Source: Prevotella sp. P3-122
GTDB taxonomy: Bacteria > Bacteroidota > Bacteroidia > Bacteroidales > Bacteroidaceae
Reading direction: 5' to 3'
Length of the DNA: 64,000 nt
NCBI RefSeq assembly: GCF_002251365.1
Contig: NZ_NPJH01000024.1
Location: 186,001-250,000 of the forward strand
Notes under the pieces: model-generated
Seen by the model: the letters and a program-made list of their open reading frames with translations, nothing else
What the model was told of the DNA's origin: nothing
Database searches by the model: none
Part shown: one piece after another, positions 55,287-64,000 of the stretch
Layout of the letters: each line of letters starts with the position of its first letter
Position numbering within the stretch: position 1 is the stretch's first letter
Made by a program: the position numbers and the translations under genes

Positions 55287-55424
55287 CATGATTATTTGAT
55301 ATTTCGACATGAACTTTTGAGACAACAGGTACTTTTACTCATCTTGGGACAGGCAGGAAATGAGCAGAACGGGGCAAAGAAGAAAAAAGATTGAGAATAA
55401 GTATGAAGTATGAAAAAAAAAATG

Positions 55425-55432
55425 TAAGTTTG
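55425..55432 (+). promoter_or_regulatory. -7 box of the nhaD promoter
   Basis: TAAGTTTG fits TAnnTTTG, 45 bases before the nhaD start. No convincing -33 box at the right spacing. Confidence 0.5.
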
Positions 55433-55476
55433 CAAACAAATTCAAACCAAGAACACAATTTCAAGTCTTTAATATC

Positions 55477-56829
55477 ATGTCATCACTAACTATTGCCATT
55501 ATTGTGGCGTTTGTAATTGGTTATTTTTTCATAGCCATTGAGAGTGTTACGAAAATCAACAAGGCAGCCATAGCCCTGCTGATGTTCGTTGTCTGTTGGA
55601 CCCTGTTTATGATTGACCCTACCGGACTTGTCACAAGCCTTGCAGGTGTCGACCATAGCGAAGTAGCAGGGAAAGTTGGGAAAATCATTGAGGAGCACCT
55701 CGGCGAGACCGGCACCACGCTGTTCTTTCTGATGGGTGCCATGACTATCGTTGAGCTTGTCGACCAGAACGGCGGCTTCAACTTCGTCAAGGACACACTG
55801 AAGACCAAAAGTAAGCGCTCGCTTCTGTGGCGCATAGCTTTCATGACATTCATCCTGAGTGCAATTCTCGACAATCTCACCACGTCCATAGTGATGATAA
55901 TGATATTGAGGAAGCTTGTCAAGGAGAAAAAGGACCGCATCATCTATGCCTCGCTTGTCATCATTGCCGCCAACTCTGGTGGAGCGTTCTCACCAATAGG
56001 CGACGTTACGACCATCATGCTGTGGAACAAGGGCGTGATAACGGCTGCTGGCGTGATAACCGAAATTCTCATACCCTCGCTCATATCCATGGTCATCCCA
56101 GCCTACATACTGTCTCTGAGCCTTAAGGGAGAGCTTGTCGCTCCAAGCAGCAAGAAAGCTTCAGGCGGCGAGGATGACTACCTCACAGCATCGCAGCGTA
56201 AGATAATATTCTGCCTTGGAGTTGGCGGTCTTATCTTCGTACCTATCTTCAAGACTATCACCCACCTGCCTCCGTTTGTAGGCATATTGCTTGTTCTGGG
56301 CGTGCTGTGGACAGTAACCGAGACCATGTACCGCCACCTTGAACACGATGACAGCGACGGCATGCAGAAGCGTGTGAGCCGTATGCTAACGCGTATTGAC
56401 ATGTCAACCATTCTTTTCTTCCTTGGTATTTTGATGGCGGTAGGTTGCCTTCAGACAATAGGCGTGCTGGCACAGCTTGGTGAGGGACTAAACATCTGGT
56501 TTGACGGCAACCACTATATTGTGACTGGTATCATAGGCGTTTTGTCAAGCATTGTCGACAACGTTCCTCTTGTAGCAGGCTGCATGGGAATGTATCCCGT
56601 ACAGGCTGCGGGCGACATGGCTATAGACGGAGTGTTCTGGCAGCTGCTCGCCTACTGTGCCGGAGTTGGAGGTTCGATGCTCATCATCGGTAGCGCTGCA
56701 GGCGTTGTTGTTATGGGACTTGAGAAGATTACCTTCGGATGGTACATGAAGAAAATCACCTGGGTGGCTTTCGTTGGCTATCTTGCCGGCATAGTCAGCT
56801 ATTGGCTACTGCGCACGTTTATATTTTAG
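55477..56829 (+). CDS. nhaD: Na+/H+ antiporter, NhaD type
   Basis: 450 residues with about 12 membrane helices. GAMTIVELVDQNGGF, FILSAILDNLTTSIVM and IIAANSGGAFSPIGDVTTIMLW are typical of NhaD in the ion-transporter superfamily. It exchanges sodium for protons at the inner membrane. It diverges from rhaB with a 249-base gap between them, and is followed by a MITE-like repeat. Confidence 0.93.
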   Translation: MSSLTIAIIVAFVIGYFFIAIESVTKINKAAIALLMFVVCWTLFMIDPTGLVTSLAGVDHSEVAGKVGKIIEEHLGETGTTLFFLMGAMTIVELVDQNGGFNFVKDTLKTKSKRSLLWRIAFMTFILSAILDNLTTSIVMIMILRKLVKEKKDRIIYASLVIIAANSGGAFSPIGDVTTIMLWNKGVITAAGVITEILIPSLISMVIPAYILSLSLKGELVAPSSKKASGGEDDYLTASQRKIIFCLGVGGLIFVPIFKTITHLPPFVGILLVLGVLWTVTETMYRHLEHDDSDGMQKRVSRMLTRIDMSTILFFLGILMAVGCLQTIGVLAQLGEGLNIWFDGNHYIVTGIIGVLSSIVDNVPLVAGCMGMYPVQAAGDMAIDGVFWQLLAYCAGVGGSMLIIGSAAGVVVMGLEKITFGWYMKKITWVAFVGYLAGIVSYWLLRTFIF

Positions 56830-56839
56830 CATTTATCAG

Positions 56840-57114
56840 GGCTCTGTAAAAAAACATGGGGGAAGGGATACCTAAATGAAGGTTCCTTTCCCCTAAAACG
56901 TTTGCATTGACGAATGCAAAGCTTTGCGTGGGCAGATGCAAAGCTTTGCGTGGACAATTGCAAAGCTTTGCGTGGGCGGATGCAAAGCTTTGCGTGAAAA
57001 AGGGACTCATAGTAGATGAAATCGACGATTCTTTACATGACAAAGGATTTCCCTAATGAACCGGAAAAGGCACCTTCGTTTAGGTACTCCTTCCCATGTT
57101 TTTTCCACAGAGCC
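56840..57114. mobile_element. MITE-like element with long inverted ends and four internal palindromes
   Basis: About 275 bases. The ends (56840-56890 and 57063-57114) are inverted copies starting GGCTCTGT, with a shared CATGGG and TACCTAAA. Inside are four exact GCAAAGCTTTGC palindromes at 56916, 56938, 56960 and 56982, a period of 22. No transposase is encoded. It fills the gap 56830-57148 between nhaD and the AraC-type gene, where no gene is seen. Confidence 0.8.
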
Positions 57115-57148
57115 ATCAACTTGTCAACTACACTATCAACCTCACCCC

Positions 57149-58018
57149 TTACAAATTTCTAAACTCACTGGGTTTCTTCCCCGTCTTTATCTTGAATTTC
57201 GACGAGAAGTAGTCTGGCGACTCGAAGCACAGACGGTAGGCAATCTCTTTAACGCTGAGGTTAGTCGTGGCCAGCAGTTCTTTTGCCCTCTGAAGTCTGA
57301 GGTCTTGCTGATAGAGGGCTGGCGAGATGCCTGTGAACTCCTTAAAGAGTTTACGGAAATTGCTGTAGCTCACACCAAGCTCCTCAGCAATCTGCTGTAT
57401 GGTAAGGTCATTCTCCAGCGACTCTCTGATTCGCAGTCGTGCAAGGTTTATCATATCCACGCGGTTGTGGTCCTTGCTAAGCTCTATACTACGCTCCAAG
57501 GCATACATCAGCCCAACGAGATGGTTGACGATGCCCGCCAGTATCTGTTGCGAGTATGGAGCCTCTTCCTGCGCCCGCTTGTAAGCTTCCTCATACAGTC
57601 GGATGACATCTGCGCTGAATCCCACATGGTATACGGGCTTGAACGCTGAGAGGAAACCGGCGCGTACCCTGTCATCAACATTCTTTCCCTTGAAACCAAT
57701 CCAATAGCTCTTCCAGCCACGGTTGGGAAGAGGATGGTAGGAGTGCCATTCGCCAGGAAAGAGCAGAAACAGGTCGCCAGCCTTGAGCGGGACGTTGGTT
57801 ACATGGTCTGAGCTGAACACGCCCTCGCCCTCTGTGATGTACAGGAGCTGATACTCGTTGAGCACGCGTCCCTTGCCCAAGTCGAAATAATATCCGTCCG
57901 CATGTCCACGCGTTGGATAAGGGTCACCTGCACCTATCTCCTCATAGCCAACGGTGCTCACGGTGAGTCCCCATTGGGCATCCTTACTGTTAACAACCAG
58001 ATATTTGCTTATTTGCAT
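57149..58018 (-). CDS. AraC-family regulator, candidate rhamnose regulator
   Basis: 289 residues. An N-terminal cupin sensor (YITEGEGVFSSD and LLFPGEWHSYHP) is followed by the double AraC HTH: LTIQQIAEELGVSYSNFRKLFKEFTG and LSVKEIAYRLCFESPDYFSSKFK with KKPSEFR at the end. Position near the rha genes suggests the rhamnose regulator (RhaR type), but the gene is separated from them by nhaD and the link is not proven. Confidence 0.88.
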   Translation of the reverse strand: MQISKYLVVNSKDAQWGLTVSTVGYEEIGAGDPYPTRGHADGYYFDLGKGRVLNEYQLLYITEGEGVFSSDHVTNVPLKAGDLFLLFPGEWHSYHPLPNRGWKSYWIGFKGKNVDDRVRAGFLSAFKPVYHVGFSADVIRLYEEAYKRAQEEAPYSQQILAGIVNHLVGLMYALERSIELSKDHNRVDMINLARLRIRESLENDLTIQQIAEELGVSYSNFRKLFKEFTGISPALYQQDLRLQRAKELLATTNLSVKEIAYRLCFESPDYFSSKFKIKTGKKPSEFRNL

Positions 58019-58062
58019 TGTTTTTAAGTATTCTTTTAAGGTTTAAGATTTCATTAATATAC

Positions 58063-58635
58063 TCACACTATCTTGTATTGCAAGTGTTTCATAGGATGTC
58101 CTCCCCACGTGTTGTCACCAACATATTCGAAGCCATGCCTGAGGTATAGTCTCTCCGCGTCTGGGTTTCCTTTGTCTACGAGCAGTCCCACGGCCGGTAT
58201 GCCAAGCAGCCTTGCCTTTTGCTTCGTTGCGTCGAGCAGTTGGCCGGCTATGCCCTGCCCCCGGTAACGGCTCTCCACGGCGATGCTGTCTATATACAGT
58301 TCGCCCGCCTGGGTCTCATCGGTCATAGATGAGAAGTCGCGGCCAAAAGCCTTTCTGGCTGCCGATACGAAAGCCTCACGCAAACGGTGCAGGTCACTGC
58401 CATCGTAGCTTACACATACACCAGCCACCTCGCCATTGTCATCAAGGGCGACAATGGCGTTGGTATAGCTGTACTGACTCTCCTCTGACTCCACAAGGGC
58501 GGTCATGACAGTCTCGAAATCTGAAAGTGTATGGTCTGGGCCAGCAAAATAGCGGCAACAGTCGTAGTTCATGGCCTGCATGATAAGGCGTGCTACCGCA
58601 TTGGCGTGATTAATTGTTGCTTTAGTTATTACCAT
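58063..58635 (-). CDS. GNAT-family N-acetyltransferase
   Basis: 190 residues from the ATG at 58635 (VITKATINHANAVARLI). The acetyl-CoA loop SRYRGQGIAGQLL is the Q/RxxGxG/A motif of GNAT enzymes, and GLLVDKGNPDAERLYLRHGFEYVG is the common C-terminal core. The substrate is unknown. The longer ORF to 58680 adds a hydrophobic stretch that is not part of the fold. Confidence 0.9.
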   Translation of the reverse strand: MVITKATINHANAVARLIMQAMNYDCCRYFAGPDHTLSDFETVMTALVESEESQYSYTNAIVALDDNGEVAGVCVSYDGSDLHRLREAFVSAARKAFGRDFSSMTDETQAGELYIDSIAVESRYRGQGIAGQLLDATKQKARLLGIPAVGLLVDKGNPDAERLYLRHGFEYVGDNTWGGHPMKHLQYKIV

Positions 58636-58726
58636 TAGACTGATAAGGATTTTTACAAAGCAAAAATAACCAATAATCACGACATAAACAAGTCTATTAA
58701 TTATTTTTAGTAATCCCTATGCAGAA

Positions 58727-58822
58727 AGTAACTATTCAGCGATTAGATTTACGGATTCTCAATAATCCCGCAATGTAAGCGCAAAAGCGCATACTTACTA
58801 CGGTAATCGCTGAATAGTTACT
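58727..58822. repeat. 19-bp perfect inverted repeat element
   Basis: Arms 58727-58745 and 58804-58822 contain AACTATTCAGCG and its complement, around a 58-base middle with its own GCGCAAAAGCGC hairpin. It lies between the GNAT and sensor-kinase genes and may be a small mobile or a terminator-like repeat. Confidence 0.8.
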
Positions 58823-58856
58823 GCAGAAAACAGCGTTTCAAAACAGCACCTGTTGT

Positions 58857-60287
58857 TTATTTACGAAGTGTAAAGTCGAATACAAGACCACCCTCTGGGG
58901 CATTCTCCACAGATATGGTGCCACCATGTATGAGCACGGCATTCTTGACAATGGCAAGTCCGAGACCTGTGCCTCCCATCTTGCGGCTACGTCCCTTGTC
59001 CACACGATAGAACCTTTCGAAAAGACGGTGCAGATGCTCGCGGGGCACCCCTACTCCATTGTCGGAGAAACGGAAATGCCACTTGTCTTCCTCCAGCCAG
59101 GCACTCACGCTAATGGTTGTGTTGGTTCCTGCATAGGCGATGGCATTGTCGGTAAGGTTGCGGAAGATGCTGTATATAAGGCTGTGGTTTCCCATCACCT
59201 TGACATTGTCGGGCAGACGGTTATCCATGGTCATTCCCTTTTCTGCCATTTGCAGGGATGTCTCGGCCACAATGGTTGTCATTGTCTGCGTGATGTCCAC
59301 ATCGCTGAAGTCGTTCATTTCCGGTGCATCATCCATCCTGTTCAGCGTTGATATGTCGTGGAGCAATGCCGTCAGCCGCTGGCTCTGAGCAAAGCATCGC
59401 TGCATGAACAGCTGCCGCGTCTCGTCCGACATACCAGGATTGCCGAGTATGGTTTCCAGATACCCTTGTATACTTGCCACGGGGGTCTTCAGCTCGTGTG
59501 CGATATTCTGCGTCAGCTGGCGTTTCAGCACGTCCTGCTCCTTACGCGTGCTCTCCAGCCGCTTGTAAATCTTAATTATTCTCTCCGCTATCTCTCCAAG
59601 CTCGTCGGCAGGAAAGGCCACAAGGTCCTCAGTGTCTAAAGATTCGTTGTGGTCTGCCTTGGTGGCAAAGGCACGCAGGTTATTGATGTTGCGTGAGAGA
59701 CGGCTGGTAAACCGCCACAGCACTATAGTCAACACAAGCATTATGCCCAGGGCAAACCATATGTAATGCTGGTCGGCACTCAGCGACTCCGCCAGGTCAT
59801 CGTCGTAGGGCAAGGCACTGCGGATAATGACATTACGGTCGGGATAGAACGTGGCCGAATAGAAATAGTCGTGGTTCATGGTCTTGCTCTTCCTGTCCAC
59901 CGATGAACCCTTGCCATGTGCAAGCGCCTGCCTCACCTCCGGTCTGTTGATATGGTTCCCAGCCTTCTGGCCCTTAGGCAGCTTGTTGTCGAAAAGTACA
60001 TTTCCACGGGTGTCGGTGATGGTCACGCGCAACCCCTTCATTCCGTGCGTGGCCACATACTGCCTGAGTGTCGTGGAGTCGTAGCGGCCATGTAGACGGA
60101 GGTTCTCTTCCATGCGGTCGTTGTACGCCTGAAGCTTCGTGTCGAGGGTGTCTATCTTGAACTGCTTCTCCCTCGACTGCTGGAAGATTATGAAGGCCAC
60201 GGCAAAGAGCACAAAGATGGTCATAATGGAAGCATATAGCTTCATTCCTACTGATAAGCGTCCCATAGGCAACGGTCTGTCAGGCAT
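58857..60287 (-). CDS. Sensor histidine kinase (PhoR-like)
   Basis: From the ATG at 60287, 476 residues: membrane helices at about 20-40 and 165-185 around a periplasmic sensor, a HAMP-like stretch, the dimerisation box NIAHELKTPVAS with the phospho-His, and the ATPase motifs NLTDNAIAYA, DNGVGV and GGTGLGLAIVK. A start at 60266 would remove only seven residues. The gene overlaps the response-regulator stop by 8 bases, so the pair is coupled. The signal is unknown. Confidence 0.92.
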   Translation of the reverse strand: MPDRPLPMGRLSVGMKLYASIMTIFVLFAVAFIIFQQSREKQFKIDTLDTKLQAYNDRMEENLRLHGRYDSTTLRQYVATHGMKGLRVTITDTRGNVLFDNKLPKGQKAGNHINRPEVRQALAHGKGSSVDRKSKTMNHDYFYSATFYPDRNVIIRSALPYDDDLAESLSADQHYIWFALGIMLVLTIVLWRFTSRLSRNINNLRAFATKADHNESLDTEDLVAFPADELGEIAERIIKIYKRLESTRKEQDVLKRQLTQNIAHELKTPVASIQGYLETILGNPGMSDETRQLFMQRCFAQSQRLTALLHDISTLNRMDDAPEMNDFSDVDITQTMTTIVAETSLQMAEKGMTMDNRLPDNVKVMGNHSLIYSIFRNLTDNAIAYAGTNTTISVSAWLEEDKWHFRFSDNGVGVPREHLHRLFERFYRVDKGRSRKMGGTGLGLAIVKNAVLIHGGTISVENAPEGGLVFDFTLRK

Positions 60288-60996
60288 CAAAGTAATATCC
60301 AAAACCAAGGCGTGTAACTATGCACTTGGCAAAGCGTCCAATCTTCTTGCGCATGCGGGTGATGTTGACATCCACAGTACGGTCGAGTACCATCACGTCC
60401 TTAGGCCACACCTTGTCGATGAGCTCCTGACGGGAGAATACTCGTCCACGTTCCTCAAGCAACAGATGCAGAAGTTCAAACTCGGTCTTGGTGAACGGCA
60501 CGTCCTCACCGTCCACGCTTACTGTTTTCCTGCTCAGGTCCATCTCCAGTCCCTGGTACTTCAGTACCTTGTGCTCTATTATGTCGCCTGCATCCTGAGT
60601 GCGACGAAGCACAGCCCGAATCCTCACCATCACCTCTCTCAGCGAGAATGGCTTCGATATATAGTCGTCTGCCCCTATGTTGAATCCCGTCACCATGTCA
60701 TTCTCACTATCACGGGCTGTAAGGAATATGATGGGAATGTTTGCCGTGACAGGCATCTGCTTGAGCTTGCTTGCCAGGGTGTAGCCTGACATGCCGCCCA
60801 TCATAACGTCAAGAAGCAGCAGGTTGAAGCTGCCAAGGTCAAGCAGCAAGGCCTCTTCAGCCGAATTTGCCGTCACCACCTGATAGCCCTCTGCCTCAAG
60901 ATTGAACCTCAGTATCTCGCAGAGATCCTGCTCGTCGTCTACCACAAGTATGCGGTAGCTTTTCCTGTCGTTGTTGTCAGAATAGTTATGCTCCAT
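60280..60996 (-). CDS. Response regulator, OmpR/PhoB type
   Basis: 238 residues. The receiver domain has Asp20/21, the phospho-Asp63 in LLLLDVMMGG and the signalling Thr and Lys in FLTARD and YISKPFS. The winged-helix output domain ends with RTVDVNITRMRKKIG. It controls unknown genes with the downstream sensor kinase. Confidence 0.95.
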   Translation of the reverse strand: MEHNYSDNNDRKSYRILVVDDEQDLCEILRFNLEAEGYQVVTANSAEEALLLDLGSFNLLLLDVMMGGMSGYTLASKLKQMPVTANIPIIFLTARDSENDMVTGFNIGADDYISKPFSLREVMVRIRAVLRRTQDAGDIIEHKVLKYQGLEMDLSRKTVSVDGEDVPFTKTEFELLHLLLEERGRVFSRQELIDKVWPKDVMVLDRTVDVNITRMRKKIGRFAKCIVTRLGFGYYFDA

Positions 60997-61033
60997 ATAT
61001 AAATAATGTGTAACACCTATTAATGTGATGTTG

Positions 61034-61061
61034 CAAAGGTAGCGATTATTTCTTTCACAAA
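61034..61061 (-). promoter_or_regulatory. Promoter of the two-component operon
   Basis: Minus strand TTTG (61061-61058) and TACCTTTG (61041-61034) with a 16-base gap, shorter than usual. Confidence 0.5.
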
Positions 61062-61137
61062 TATTACCAAGGCGTTACAATTTCGTTACACCTTATTTCT
61101 TTTTATGCTTGGACACCGCAGAAAACAGCATTACGGA

Positions 61138-61184
61138 GGGGCATTTTATTGAATATACCACAATCATGGTACACCAAATGCCCC
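61138..61184. promoter_or_regulatory. Nested palindrome upstream of metY
   Basis: GGGGCATTT (61138-61146) and AAATGCCCC (61176-61184) enclose TACCA-N6-TGGTA. It lies just above the -7 box at 61217, so it could be an operator for sulfur-linked control. The 61-base leader downstream of that box is too short for a SAM riboswitch. Confidence 0.5.
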
Positions 61185-61216
61185 ATTCGTGCTATTTCCT
61201 ATATTGCATAAACGCA

Positions 61217-61224
61217 CTACCTTT
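61217..61224 (+). promoter_or_regulatory. -7 box of the metY promoter
   Basis: TACCTTTG, 37 bases before the metY start. No good -33 box. Confidence 0.55.
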
Positions 61225-61260
61225 GCAAACGTGAACAATAACAATTAAAACAACACGACT

Positions 61261-62550
61261 ATGAGCAACAAGAAACTACACTTCGAGACACTCCAGCTGC
61301 ATGTTGGACAGGAACAGCCAGACCCAACCACCGACGCACGCGCGGTGCCAATATACCAGACCACCAGTTACGTATTCCGCAACTCACAGCATGCCGCCGA
61401 CCGTTTCGGCCTGCGTGATGCTGGCAACATCTACGGACGACTTACCAACTCCACACAAGGAGTCTTCGAGGACAGGGTGGCAGCACTCGAAGGAGGTGTG
61501 GCAGGATTGGCTGTAGCCTCCGGTGCTGCAGCAGCAACCTACGCCTTGCAGAACATTCTGCAGAATGGAGACCACGTGGTGGCTGCCGACAACCTATACG
61601 GAGGCTCGTTCAACCTCATCACACACACCCTTACGACACAGGGCATCACAAACACCATCGTTGACGTGCGCGATTTCAAGGCCGTGGAGGCTGCCATACA
61701 GCCAAACACCAAGGCTCTGTACGCAGAGACCTTCGGAAACCCAAACTCCGACGTTACCGACATCGGTGCGCTGGCTGAGATTGCACATCGCAACAACATA
61801 CCACTTATCATCGACAACACATTCGGTACTCCATACCTCATCCGTCCGATAGAGCACGGAGCCGACATCGTCGTTCACTCGGCAACCAAGTTCCTGGGCG
61901 GTCACGGCAGCTCACTCGGTGGAGTAATAGTAGACGGAGGACATTTCGACTGGAAAGCTAATGCCGACAAGTTCCCTACCCTCGCAAAGCCCGACCCATC
62001 ATACCATGGTGCGATATTTGCAGATGTGGCAGGAGCAGCAGCCTTCGTCACACGCATACGTGCCGTCATACTGCGCGATACCGGTGCTACCATCAGTCCG
62101 TTCAACGCATGGATATTGCTGCAAGGCGTTGAGACACTGAGCCTCAGGGTTGAGAGACATGTTGAAAACGCACTAAAAATAGTGGAATACCTATCCAATC
62201 ACCCCAAGGTGGCTAAAGTCAACCATCCGTCATTGCCTACTCATCCCGACCACGAGCTGTACAAGAAGCTATATCCCAATGGTGCTGGCAGCATCTTCAC
62301 ATTCGAGATTAAGGGCGGACAGGAAGAGGCATGGAGGTTCATAGACCACCTGCGCATATTCTCCCTTCTGGCCAACGTTGCCGACGTAAAGTCGCTCGTC
62401 ATACATCCAGCAACAACAACACACTCACAAATGAGTCCCGAGGAGCTTGAGCAGCAGCACATCTATCCCTCTACAGTCAGACTGAGCGTCGGCACCGAGA
62501 ACATCAACGACCTTATAGACGCACTGCAGGAAGCATTCGAGTATGTATAG
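61261..62550 (+). CDS. metY: O-acetylhomoserine sulfhydrylase/PLP enzyme
   Basis: 429 residues of the Cys/Met-metabolism PLP family. [39 protein letters not shown] and the PLP lysine in [11 protein letters not shown] (about residue 209) fit the O-acetylhomoserine aminocarboxypropyltransferase branch, which makes homocysteine from sulfide, with related cysteine-synthase activity. It is followed by cysK after a 123-base repeat-rich gap. Confidence 0.93.
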   Translation: MSNKKLHFETLQLHVGQEQPDPTTDARAVPIYQTTSYVFRNSQHAADRFGLRDAGNIYGRLTNSTQGVFEDRVAALEGGVAGLAVASGAAAATYALQNILQNGDHVVAADNLYGGSFNLITHTLTTQGITNTIVDVRDFKAVEAAIQPNTKALYAETFGNPNSDVTDIGALAEIAHRNNIPLIIDNTFGTPYLIRPIEHGADIVVHSATKFLGGHGSSLGGVIVDGGHFDWKANADKFPTLAKPDPSYHGAIFADVAGAAAFVTRIRAVILRDTGATISPFNAWILLQGVETLSLRVERHVENALKIVEYLSNHPKVAKVNHPSLPTHPDHELYKKLYPNGAGSIFTFEIKGGQEEAWRFIDHLRIFSLLANVADVKSLVIHPATTTHSQMSPEELEQQHIYPSTVRLSVGTENINDLIDALQEAFEYV

Positions 62551-62561
62551 GGCGAAGGACC

Positions 62562-62656
62562 AAGGTCTAAGGTCTAAGGACTAAGGACTAAGGTCTAAGG
62601 ACTAAGGTCTATCTCATCTATCTCATCTATCTCATCTATCTCATCTATCTCATCTA
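62562..62656. repeat. Two short tandem repeat arrays before cysK
   Basis: Seven copies of AAGG(T/A)CT (62562-62610) run straight into five copies of CTATCTCAT (62609-62653), ending 17 bases before the cysK start. Slippage would change the 5' leader length. Confidence 0.9.
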
Positions 62657-62673
62657 AAAAAAAAGCAACAACT

Positions 62674-63621
62674 ATGTCAAAAATAGCAAAACAGATTACA
62701 GAACTCATCGGCAGGACACCGTTAGTAGAGCTTGCCAAGGTGTCAAAGCAAAACGGGCTGGACACACCCATCATTGCAAAAGTGGAATTCTTCAACCCTG
62801 GCGGAAGTGTCAAGGACCGTATAGCATTCGCAATGATTGAGGATGCAGAGAAAAAAGGCATCCTGAAACCAGGCGCAACCATCATTGAGCCTACAAGCGG
62901 AAACACGGGAGTGGGACTGGCACTGGTATCTGCCGTGAAAGGCTACAAGCTGATACTAACCATGCCCGAGACCATGAGCGTGGAAAGACGAAACCTCGTA
63001 AAGGCTTATGGTGCCGAGGTGAGGCTCACACCAGGACAGGACGGAATGCCGGGAGCTATCAGGGCTGCTGAGGAACTAAGAGACAGCATACCCAACGCTG
63101 TCATCCTCGAACAGTTTGAGAACCCTGCCAACCCACAACGGCACTACGACACCACAGGTGTGGAAATATGGGAAGATACCGATGGACAGGTGGACATCTT
63201 CGTTGCTGGTGTCGGAACAGGAGGAACTATATCGGGTATAGGCAAAAGACTGAAAGAGAAGAACCCAAACATCAGGATAATTGCCGTAGAGCCGGCATCA
63301 TCGCCTGTACTGAACGGTGGCAAGAGCGGACCACACAAGATACAGGGTATAGGTGCAGGCTTCATACCAAACACATACAACGCACAAGTAATTGACGAGG
63401 TGTTTGACGTGGACAACGATGATGCCATACGCACGGGACGCCTGTTGGCACAGCAGGAGGGACTGCTTGTCGGAATATCCTCTGGAGCGGCGGTCTTCGC
63501 AGCTATTCAGATTGCCAAGCGGCCAGAGAACAAGGGTAAAAAGATTGTTGTTCTTCTCCCCGATACTGGAGAAAGGTACCTCACAACGGTACTATATGCA
63601 TTCGATGAATATCCGCTATAA
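62674..63621 (+). CDS. cysK: Cysteine synthase A
   Basis: 315 residues. PLP Lys47 in [11 protein letters not shown], the substrate loop [22 protein letters not shown] and the [10 protein letters not shown] phosphate-binding loop are all canonical. It makes cysteine from O-acetylserine and sulfide. It probably shares a transcript with metY. Confidence 0.97.
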   Translation: MSKIAKQITELIGRTPLVELAKVSKQNGLDTPIIAKVEFFNPGGSVKDRIAFAMIEDAEKKGILKPGATIIEPTSGNTGVGLALVSAVKGYKLILTMPETMSVERRNLVKAYGAEVRLTPGQDGMPGAIRAAEELRDSIPNAVILEQFENPANPQRHYDTTGVEIWEDTDGQVDIFVAGVGTGGTISGIGKRLKEKNPNIRIIAVEPASSPVLNGGKSGPHKIQGIGAGFIPNTYNAQVIDEVFDVDNDDAIRTGRLLAQQEGLLVGISSGAAVFAAIQIAKRPENKGKKIVVLLPDTGERYLTTVLYAFDEYPL

Positions 63622-63652
63622 AATGTCAGGAGCAAAAAAAGTTACGGAATTA

Positions 63653-63684
63653 TTTGGCTGTTTCGAAACTTTGATGTAACTTTG
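63653..63684 (+). promoter_or_regulatory. tRNA-Met promoter
   Basis: TTTG (63653-63656), 20 bases, then TAACTTTG (63677-63684), 18 bases before the tRNA. Confidence 0.7.
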
Positions 63685-63701
63685 CACCCGCAAACAAGGA
63701 T

Positions 63702-63775
63702 GGCGGGGTAGCTCAGCTGGTTAGAGCGTCGGATTCATAATCCGGAGGTCGTGGGTTCGGGTCCCACTCCCGCTA
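63702..63775 (+). tRNA. tRNA-Met (CAT anticodon)
   Basis: 74 bases fold into a cloverleaf: acceptor stem 63702-63708 with 63768-63774, D-arm GCTC/GAGC, an anticodon loop TTCATAA with CAT at 63736-63738 and a GTGGG/CCCAC T-stem. CCA is not encoded, which is common here. It is probably the elongator tRNA-Met; a tRNA-Ile with modified C34 has the same anticodon and is the alternative. Confidence 0.92.
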
Positions 63776-63778
63776 CAT

Positions 63779-63821
63779 AAATTCCCCTGTAAATAACAGA
63801 TTTACAGGGGAATTTATTTTT
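63779..63821 (+). terminator. tRNA terminator
   Basis: A 16-base arm ending TGTAAAT and its exact complement (63779-63794 and 63800-63815) around AACAG, followed by ATTTTTT. A strong hairpin 4 bases after the tRNA. Confidence 0.9.
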
Positions 63822-63922
63822 TACGTTGTTCATTCCTTGTTCACTCCTTGCTCAAACCTCAAAAAAGGGCACAGTAGCAAAAAGGTGTGGGTATAAATAA
63901 AAAATGTTACCTTTGCAGTTAT

Positions 63923-64000
63923 ATGGAAACAAAGATATTAGAACAATTAGCGAGCCTTGTTCTTCCCAAAGAAATACTCGAACGCTTTGTGATAGTTAAA
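63923..64000 (+). CDS. Start of a probable ISAon1-type transposase, cut by the window
   Basis: 26 codons, METKILEQLASLVLPKEILE and on, recall the N-terminus of ISAon1-type transposases of Bacteroidales. A TACCTTTG -7 box (63906-63913) lies just upstream. Only 26 residues are visible, so the call is tentative. Confidence 0.5.
   Translation, partial: METKILEQLASLVLPKEILERFVIVK

Noticed and set aside
56916..56993. Possible CRISPR array
   Set aside because: Units are 22 bases long, nearly identical throughout and have no spacers; they are inside a MITE-like element.
61042..61260. SAM riboswitch upstream of metY
   Set aside because: The -7 box at 61217 leaves a leader far too short, and no riboswitch core was seen.
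62595..62906. Minus-strand ORF ending in repeated DEI units
   Set aside because: The repeat is only the translation of the 9-base CTATCTCAT array; the rest is antisense of cysK.

Overview
The window reads as chromosome of a Bacteroidales bacterium, most likely a Prevotellaceae species close to Prevotella/Segatella copri. Reasons: many -7 boxes of the Bacteroidetes form TAnnTTTG, few Shine-Dalgarno sites, a Bacteroidetes-type tra operon (DUF4133/DUF4134, TraG/J/K/M/N/O), a fimbrillin-like lipoprotein, and a Bacteroidales rhamnose locus. The species call is inference.

Positions 1 to about 36,230 are one side of an integrative and conjugative element (ICE), almost all transcribed leftward. From its right end inward it holds: a zinc/helix-turn-helix protein and a tyrosine integrase (34.3-36.1 kb); a replication/excision module with two excisionase-like HTH proteins, a RepA-type ATPase, a TOPRIM primase and an iteron-like repeat pair (30.2-33.2 kb); a HigB toxin with a HigA-ImmA/IrrE antitoxin (28.7-30.1 kb); a winged-helix regulator; a type IV secretion operon (9.6-27.1 kb) running from two DUF4134 pilin-like proteins through TraF, TraG (VirB4), three poorly known exported proteins, TraJ, K, L, M, N, O, two surface lipoproteins and the coupling ATPase, then a GH24 lysozyme; and a cargo type I restriction-modification operon (1-9.0 kb) with an HTH regulator, an HsdM-HsdS fusion, RhuM, HsdR and a helicase that runs off the left edge. 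I saw no relaxase; it may lie further left.

The integrase end abuts chromosomal dnaK, followed by recA, a carboxynorspermidine/saccharopine dehydrogenase-like gene and a conserved hypothetical gene. Then comes rhaD. From 42.5 to 47.5 kb a patch is bracketed by one full ISAzo13-type insertion sequence and an inverted fragment of a near-identical copy. Inside are a membrane-anchored Nudix-like protein, a decayed hsdS half-gene, the tyrosine recombinase that normally inverts such cassettes, and a decapitated fic gene: the wreck of a phase-variable restriction locus.

Positions 47.6-58.0 kb hold a GH2 glycosidase, a DprA-like/Myb-like/nuclease fusion, the leftward rhaB-rhaA-rhaT operon, an NhaD antiporter, a MITE-like repeat and an AraC-type regulator. 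Together with rhaD they give rhamnose release, uptake, isomerisation, phosphorylation and cleavage. The rest holds a GNAT acetyltransferase, a two-component system, metY-cysK (sulfur amino acids), tRNA-Met and the first codons of a probable ISAon1-type transposase. No rRNA and no CRISPR array were seen.
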